From: an uncultured beta proteobacterium
Lineage (GTDB): Bacteria; Pseudomonadota; Gammaproteobacteria; Burkholderiales; Burkholderiaceae_C
DNA length: 11,118 nt
NCBI GenBank assembly: GCA_903870955.1
Contig: CAIQEX010000057.1
Location: 1-11,118, forward strand
Reading direction: 5' to 3'
The translations under genes and the position numbers were made by a program. The notes below the pieces were generated by a model. It saw only the letters and a list, made by a program, of their open reading frames with translations, searched no databases and was not told the origin of the DNA. Each line of letters begins with the position of its first letter. Positions within the stretch are counted from its first letter, which is position 1. This document shows, piece after piece, positions 7,765 to 11,118 of the stretch.

Positions 7765-9045
7765 TCAGAAGCATAAAAAGAAAAGTGCCGCGACCGTGGT
7801 CGGTATCAGCGCACCCAACAACAGGCCACTGGCACCAATGGAGCCGTCGTTGAAGCCGCTCTTGAGCAAGGCCACACCGGCCGGGTTGGGGGCATTGGCA
7901 ATCACGGTCAGGCCACCGCCGGTGACGGCGCCGGCCACCAGCATGTATTGCGCTGGAACCGTGATGCCTTGAATCAGCGAGCCCAGATAGGTCAGGGCGG
8001 CGTTGTCGGTCACCGCAGTCAGTCCCACCGCGCCAAAGAAAAGTGCCGTCGGCGCCAGGCTGGACACAATCGGCTGCAACCACCACTGCTGCAGGCCACC
8101 CAGCACCACCAGTCCCGCCAGAAAGAAGCCGACCAGCAATCCTTCCTTGAGGATGAGCGGACTCTGGTGGCGCGCATAGGCCTGCGTGTAGCCCAGGAAA
8201 AACAGGAACAGGCCCAAAAACAGCACCGGATGGTGCGCCAAGGCCACGACACCGCCCAAGGCCAGCAGATGGATCAGACTGACCGACAGCGGTACCGGTT
8301 CCTCCGCATCCGCAGGCTTGTCTTCGTCCGGGTGCAGATGCGCCCGCAGCAGGAATGCAATGCCGCTGGCATTGACCAGCACGGCTAGCGCCGCCTTCCA
8401 GCCAAAGGTGGTCGCCATGAAGGCCGTGTCCCAGTTCCAGGCGCCGGCCACCATCAGCACCGGTGGCGCCGCGTAGGAGGTGAGCGTGCCGCCGATGGAG
8501 ATGTTGACAAACAGCACGCCCAAGGCGCCGTATTTCAGGTGCTCGGGAATGCCCGGTTTGAAGATCTGGCTACTCAGCATCAGCGCAGCCAGTGTCATGG
8601 CGGCCGGCTCCGTGATCAGCGAGCCCAGTAGCGGCACCACCGCCAGACCCAGCCAGGCGCGCACCAGCGGCGTTGGCAGCGGCGTGGCCCGCGCCAGTGC
8701 ACTGAGCATTTTCTGCACGATGGACAGCACCGGCTTGCTGGCGGCCACCACCATCACCACAAACACAAACAGCGGCTCGGTGTACTGCAGCGACTCGGCA
8801 TAGGCAATGGCCTGTTGGCTGCCGCTGAGCAAGGCCATGCTGGCAATCAGCACAAAAGCCCAGAAACCAAACACCACCTCCACCTCGCCGAGCAGATGCA
8901 GCAGACCGGCATGGCGTGGATGGCGATGCGCCAGCACCTCAAACTGCTTGGCGCAAAAGGTGTGCAGCAGGGCCAGGCCAAACAGGGCCGCGCCCACGCT
9001 TTGCATCAGCGCGCTGTGGATGATCGGTTCGGAAGGGCTGCTCAT
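7765..9045 (-). CDS. Putative Na+/H+ antiporter (ion-transporter superfamily, NhaD/ArsB-like)
   Basis: This is a 426-residue polytopic membrane protein with about ten to twelve hydrophobic segments. Each half carries the paired motifs of the ion-transporter superfamily. The first half has GSLITEPAAMTLAALML at 141-157 and NISIGGTLTSYAAPPVLM at 181-198. The second has GLTAVTDNAALTYLGSL at 341-357 and GGGLTVIANAPNPAG at 376-390. The TDNAAL and GGxLTxIANAPNPAG elements are the form seen in NhaD-type and putative Na+/H+ antiporters (Pfam Na_H_antiport_3 is my best guess). A charged loop at about 236-250 separates the halves. The substrate is inferred from family only; another anion or cation is possible. 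The start chosen is the ATG at 9045, which overlaps the upstream hydratase stop as ATGA. A GTG at 9057, giving four more residues, is less likely. Confidence 0.82.
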   Translation of the reverse strand: MSSPSEPIIHSALMQSVGAALFGLALLHTFCAKQFEVLAHRHPRHAGLLHLLGEVEVVFGFWAFVLIASMALLSGSQQAIAYAESLQYTEPLFVFVVMVVAASKPVLSIVQKMLSALARATPLPTPLVRAWLGLAVVPLLGSLITEPAAMTLAALMLSSQIFKPGIPEHLKYGALGVLFVNISIGGTLTSYAAPPVLMVAGAWNWDTAFMATTFGWKAALAVLVNASGIAFLLRAHLHPDEDKPADAEEPVPLSVSLIHLLALGGVVALAHHPVLFLGLFLFFLGYTQAYARHQSPLILKEGLLVGFFLAGLVVLGGLQQWWLQPIVSSLAPTALFFGAVGLTAVTDNAALTYLGSLIQGITVPAQYMLVAGAVTGGGLTVIANAPNPAGVALLKSGFNDGSIGASGLLLGALIPTTVAALFFLCF

Positions 9046-9833
9046 TGGCCGGTCCACACCGGTTTGCGCTTTTCCTTGAAGGCCAGTTGACCTTCTTTGG
9101 CGTCCTCGGTCAGCGTAAAGAGGGCGATCTGGCTTTCGGTGAACGACATGGATTCTTCAAAGGCCATGGACTCCACCTTCTTCAGGGTGTAGAGGCCACG
9201 GCGTATCGCGGCCGGCGACTTGTCCAGCATGCGTTCCAGCAACCACTGCAGTTGGGCGTCGACATCGTCGGCCACGTAGTTGACCAACCCGTACGCCAGG
9301 GCCTGGGCGCTGGTGATGGGTTCACCGGTCAGGCACATTTCCACCAGCACGCGACGCGGAATCAGATGTTGCAAAACGCTGAGCACCTGCGCCGGAAACA
9401 CGCCGACTTTCACCTCTGGCAGGCCGAACACGGCGTGGCTGGCTGCCACCGCCATATCGCACATGCTCATCAGGCCCATGCCACCGGCCATGCAGGCACC
9501 GTTGACGCGGGCAATCAGCGGGATGTTGCTGGCCCGCACAGCGCGCAGCACCCGCGCCAAATGACCTTGGGGTTCGGAATAGTCGGTGGTGAAAGCGTTG
9601 GCACTTTGCAGGTCAGCCCCGGCGCAAAACGCCTTGCTGCCGGCGCCGGTCACCACAATGGCGCGGATGCCGCGGTGGTTCTGGGCTTGGGTGACGGCGG
9701 CCGCCAACCCCGCCAGCACGCCGTGGCTCATGGCATTGCGGCGCTCCTCGCGGGTGATGGTCAGCCACAGCACGTTGTCGCGTTGCTCGATGGAGAGTTC
9801 TGGGCTGGAGGTGAAGGCAAGGGTGCTCGGCAT
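9042..9833 (-). CDS. Enoyl-CoA hydratase/isomerase (crotonase) family protein, methylglutaconyl-CoA hydratase-like
   Basis: The product is 263 residues, normal for the crotonase fold, whose members hydrate or isomerise acyl-CoA double bonds. The oxyanion-hole segment KAFCAGADL is at 67-75, and the second, NGACMAGGMGLMSMCD, is at 111-126. Aligned by eye with rat mitochondrial enoyl-CoA hydratase, the first catalytic glutamate (Glu144) falls on Gly120, while the second (Glu164) is kept as Glu140 in FGLPEVKVG. Many bacterial methylglutaconyl-CoA or isohexenylglutaconyl-CoA hydratase-like proteins have the same GxGL form. It may therefore act in leucine, terpenoid or other branched acyl-CoA breakdown, but other reactions are possible. 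It is the first gene of a run with the antiporter (ATGA overlap) and the GMC oxidoreductase. The ATG at 9833 has no strong ribosome binding site. No other beta-oxidation genes are in the window. Confidence 0.88.
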   Translation of the reverse strand: MPSTLAFTSSPELSIEQRDNVLWLTITREERRNAMSHGVLAGLAAAVTQAQNHRGIRAIVVTGAGSKAFCAGADLQSANAFTTDYSEPQGHLARVLRAVRASNIPLIARVNGACMAGGMGLMSMCDMAVAASHAVFGLPEVKVGVFPAQVLSVLQHLIPRRVLVEMCLTGEPITSAQALAYGLVNYVADDVDAQLQWLLERMLDKSPAAIRRGLYTLKKVESMAFEESMSFTESQIALFTLTEDAKEGQLAFKEKRKPVWTGQ

Positions 9834-9932
9834 GGTGTGCGTTTTGCAGGGAAGATGGAGCTGTATTTTGCTTGCAATGGATGCTTACGCGGTACCATTC
9901 CATCCAACTTCTTTTGCCCGTACCAACGCCTC
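9834..9932. promoter_or_regulatory. Divergent intergenic region of the hydratase run and the MlaE operon
   Basis: These 99 bases separate two divergent starts and should hold promoters for both directions. On the + strand TTGCTT (9868-9873) and TACCAT (9893-9898) are 19 bases apart, a weak sigma70 match. TTGCTTGCAA at 9868-9877 is a small inverted repeat. I could not pick a good - strand promoter. If the permease starts at the alternative ATG at 9855, most of this region would be coding. Confidence 0.35.
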
Positions 9933-11060
9933 GTGCAACATCCCCCACCCCGCATCGTCAAGGAAAGCTCCGCCGCCGGAGAAAGCCTGACTTTGTACGG
10001 CAGTTGGAGTGCTGCCGCACTGGCCCAATTGGAGAACTGGACGGCGCTGCAAGAGTCACTGCCGCGACATGGCAAAGTGGGTATGGAAGCCAGTTGGGAT
10101 CTGCGCCAGATTGAGCGGCTGGACCATACCGGTGCGCAATTGCTCTGGAATACCTGGGGCCACGTTTGGCCGCGCCACGTGCTGGTGCTGGACCTGCAAC
10201 GTGCCACGCTGAACCGGGTCGCGCGTTACACCGTTGTGCCACCCAAACCGCACCACACCACCTTGAAGGAACTTTTCTTCAAACTGGGCGAGTGGATCAT
10301 GGGTATCGAGGGGCATGCGGCAAGCGCCCTGCGCCTGACCGGGCAACTGTTTCTGGATTTGCTGCAGTTTTTGCGCGACCCCAGCAAGGCGCCGTGGCGG
10401 GATATCTCGGGTCACATCTACCGCATTGGTGCCACCGCGTTGCCCATTACGGCGCTGGTGGGTTTTCTGATTGGTGTGGTGCTGGCTTACCTGATGTCGC
10501 GCCAGTTGCGGCAGTTTGGTGCCGATGCCTTTATCGTGAACATTCTGGGCTTGGCGCTTATCCGCGAGTTGGGGCCGGTACTGGCGGCGATCCTGGTGGC
10601 CGGGCGCTCGGGCTCCGCCATCACCGCACAGATCGGCGTCATGCGCGTGACCGAGGAACTCGATGCCATGCGTGTCATGGGGATCCGCAGGGGCTACCGT
10701 CTGGTTATGCCGCGCGCCATGGCACTCGCCTTGGTGATGCCCCTGCTGGCGGTCTGGACGACCGCGGCTGCGCTGTTGGGCGGCATGCTGGCGTCCGACC
10801 TGTCCATGGGGTTGTCGCCGGAATATTTTGTGGTGGCCTTGCCCAAGGCGGTGCAACTCTCCAACCTGTGGTTGGCCATGGGAAAGTCCATGGCGTTCGG
10901 TCTGATCATTGCGCTCAATGCCTGCCATTTCGGCTTGCGCGTGCTGCCCAATACACAAAGTTTGGGCGAGGGCACGACCGCCTCGGTGGTCACCTCCATC
11001 ACTATGGTGATTCTGGTGGACGCGCTGTTTGCCGTGCTGTTCAAGGCGGTGGGAATATGA
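9933..11060 (+). CDS. ABC transporter permease of the MlaE family with N-terminal STAS-like domain
   Basis: MlaE-type permeases form the membrane part of ABC systems that move phospholipids between inner and outer membranes. From the GTG at 9933 the product is 375 residues, longer than E. coli MlaE (about 260). The extra N-terminus (about 1-105) resembles a STAS/MlaB domain, with LTLYGSW at 19-25 and LRQIERLDHTGAQLLW at 57-72, including a DxTG at 64-67 like that of MlaB. The permease domain runs from about 110 to 375 with five or six membrane segments, and holds the family signature at 211-250 (RELGPVLAAILVAGRSGSA, then VTEELDAMRVMG). The start is uncertain: ATG at 9855 would add 26 residues (MELYFACNGCLRGT...) that look unlike the family. 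The frame stays open back to 9045 only because it is antisense to the hydratase. The stop overlaps the next gene as ATGA. A MlaE-MlaB fusion is the simplest reading. Confidence 0.9.
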   Translation: MQHPPPRIVKESSAAGESLTLYGSWSAAALAQLENWTALQESLPRHGKVGMEASWDLRQIERLDHTGAQLLWNTWGHVWPRHVLVLDLQRATLNRVARYTVVPPKPHHTTLKELFFKLGEWIMGIEGHAASALRLTGQLFLDLLQFLRDPSKAPWRDISGHIYRIGATALPITALVGFLIGVVLAYLMSRQLRQFGADAFIVNILGLALIRELGPVLAAILVAGRSGSAITAQIGVMRVTEELDAMRVMGIRRGYRLVMPRAMALALVMPLLAVWTTAAALLGGMLASDLSMGLSPEYFVVALPKAVQLSNLWLAMGKSMAFGLIIALNACHFGLRVLPNTQSLGEGTTASVVTSITMVILVDALFAVLFKAVGI

Positions 11061-11118
11061 AAGACGCAGCGGCAAGCGTGGGGGTTGACGAGAGCGCCGC
11101 CGGGCCGCCCCAAGGCGC
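11057..11118 (+). CDS. Start of next gene in the MlaE operon, probably the ABC ATPase (MlaF-like), cut by window end
   Basis: An ATG at 11057 overlaps the permease stop (ATGA). The first 20 codons give MKDAAASVGVDESAAGPPQG, an alanine-rich, low-complexity start with no diagnostic motif. The call as an ATP-binding subunit rests only on the common permease-ATPase order in Mla-type operons. The Walker motifs would lie beyond the window. Confidence 0.5.
   Translation, partial: MKDAAASVGVDESAAGPPQG

Noticed and set aside
6868..7776. 302-codon + strand frame opposite the GMC gene
   Set aside because: Antisense shadow; the - strand gene has all GMC motifs and a good ribosome binding site.
9045..9932. 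Open frame continuing upstream of the MlaE permease for nearly 300 codons
   Set aside because: It lies antisense to the hydratase gene and the translation resembles no protein; the permease homology begins only after 9933.

Overview
The window looks like chromosomal DNA of a betaproteobacterium, most likely in the Comamonadaceae and close to Rhodoferax. This rests on my recognition of the MreC, MreD and PBP2 sequences, the high but not extreme GC content, and the gene set; it is not a database result. No mobile elements, CRISPR arrays, rRNA or tRNA genes were seen. Genes are densely packed, with several ATGA stop/start overlaps. The content is essentially housekeeping or ordinary metabolism, and I found no convincing new multi-gene system.

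Region 1 (1-3445, + strand) is the cell-elongation cluster mreC (5' end just outside the window) - mreD - mrdA (PBP2). The genes are joined by 4-base ATGA overlaps, so they are almost certainly one translationally coupled operon for lateral peptidoglycan synthesis. rodA, a frequent next gene, is absent: mrdA is followed at once by a convergent gene.

Region 2 (3479-5679, - strand) holds hemN (oxygen-independent coproporphyrinogen III oxidase), followed 53 bases downstream by a TauE/SafE (TSUP) family membrane exporter. A sigma70-like promoter lies in front of hemN.

Region 3 (5680-5997) is the only sizeable non-coding stretch. It contains the hemN promoter, a strong intrinsic terminator pointing along the - strand, and about 196 bases that I cannot explain.

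Region 4 (5998-9833, - strand) is a probable operon in the order enoyl-CoA hydratase/isomerase family protein, putative Na+/H+ antiporter of the ion-transporter type, and GMC-family FAD oxidoreductase. The first two overlap by ATGA, and the third follows after 57 bases with a good ribosome binding site.

Region 5 (9933-11118, + strand), divergent from region 4, starts a lipid-transport ABC operon: an MlaE-type permease with an N-terminal STAS-like (MlaB-like) domain, then the first codons of an ATGA-overlapping gene that by position should be the ATPase partner.
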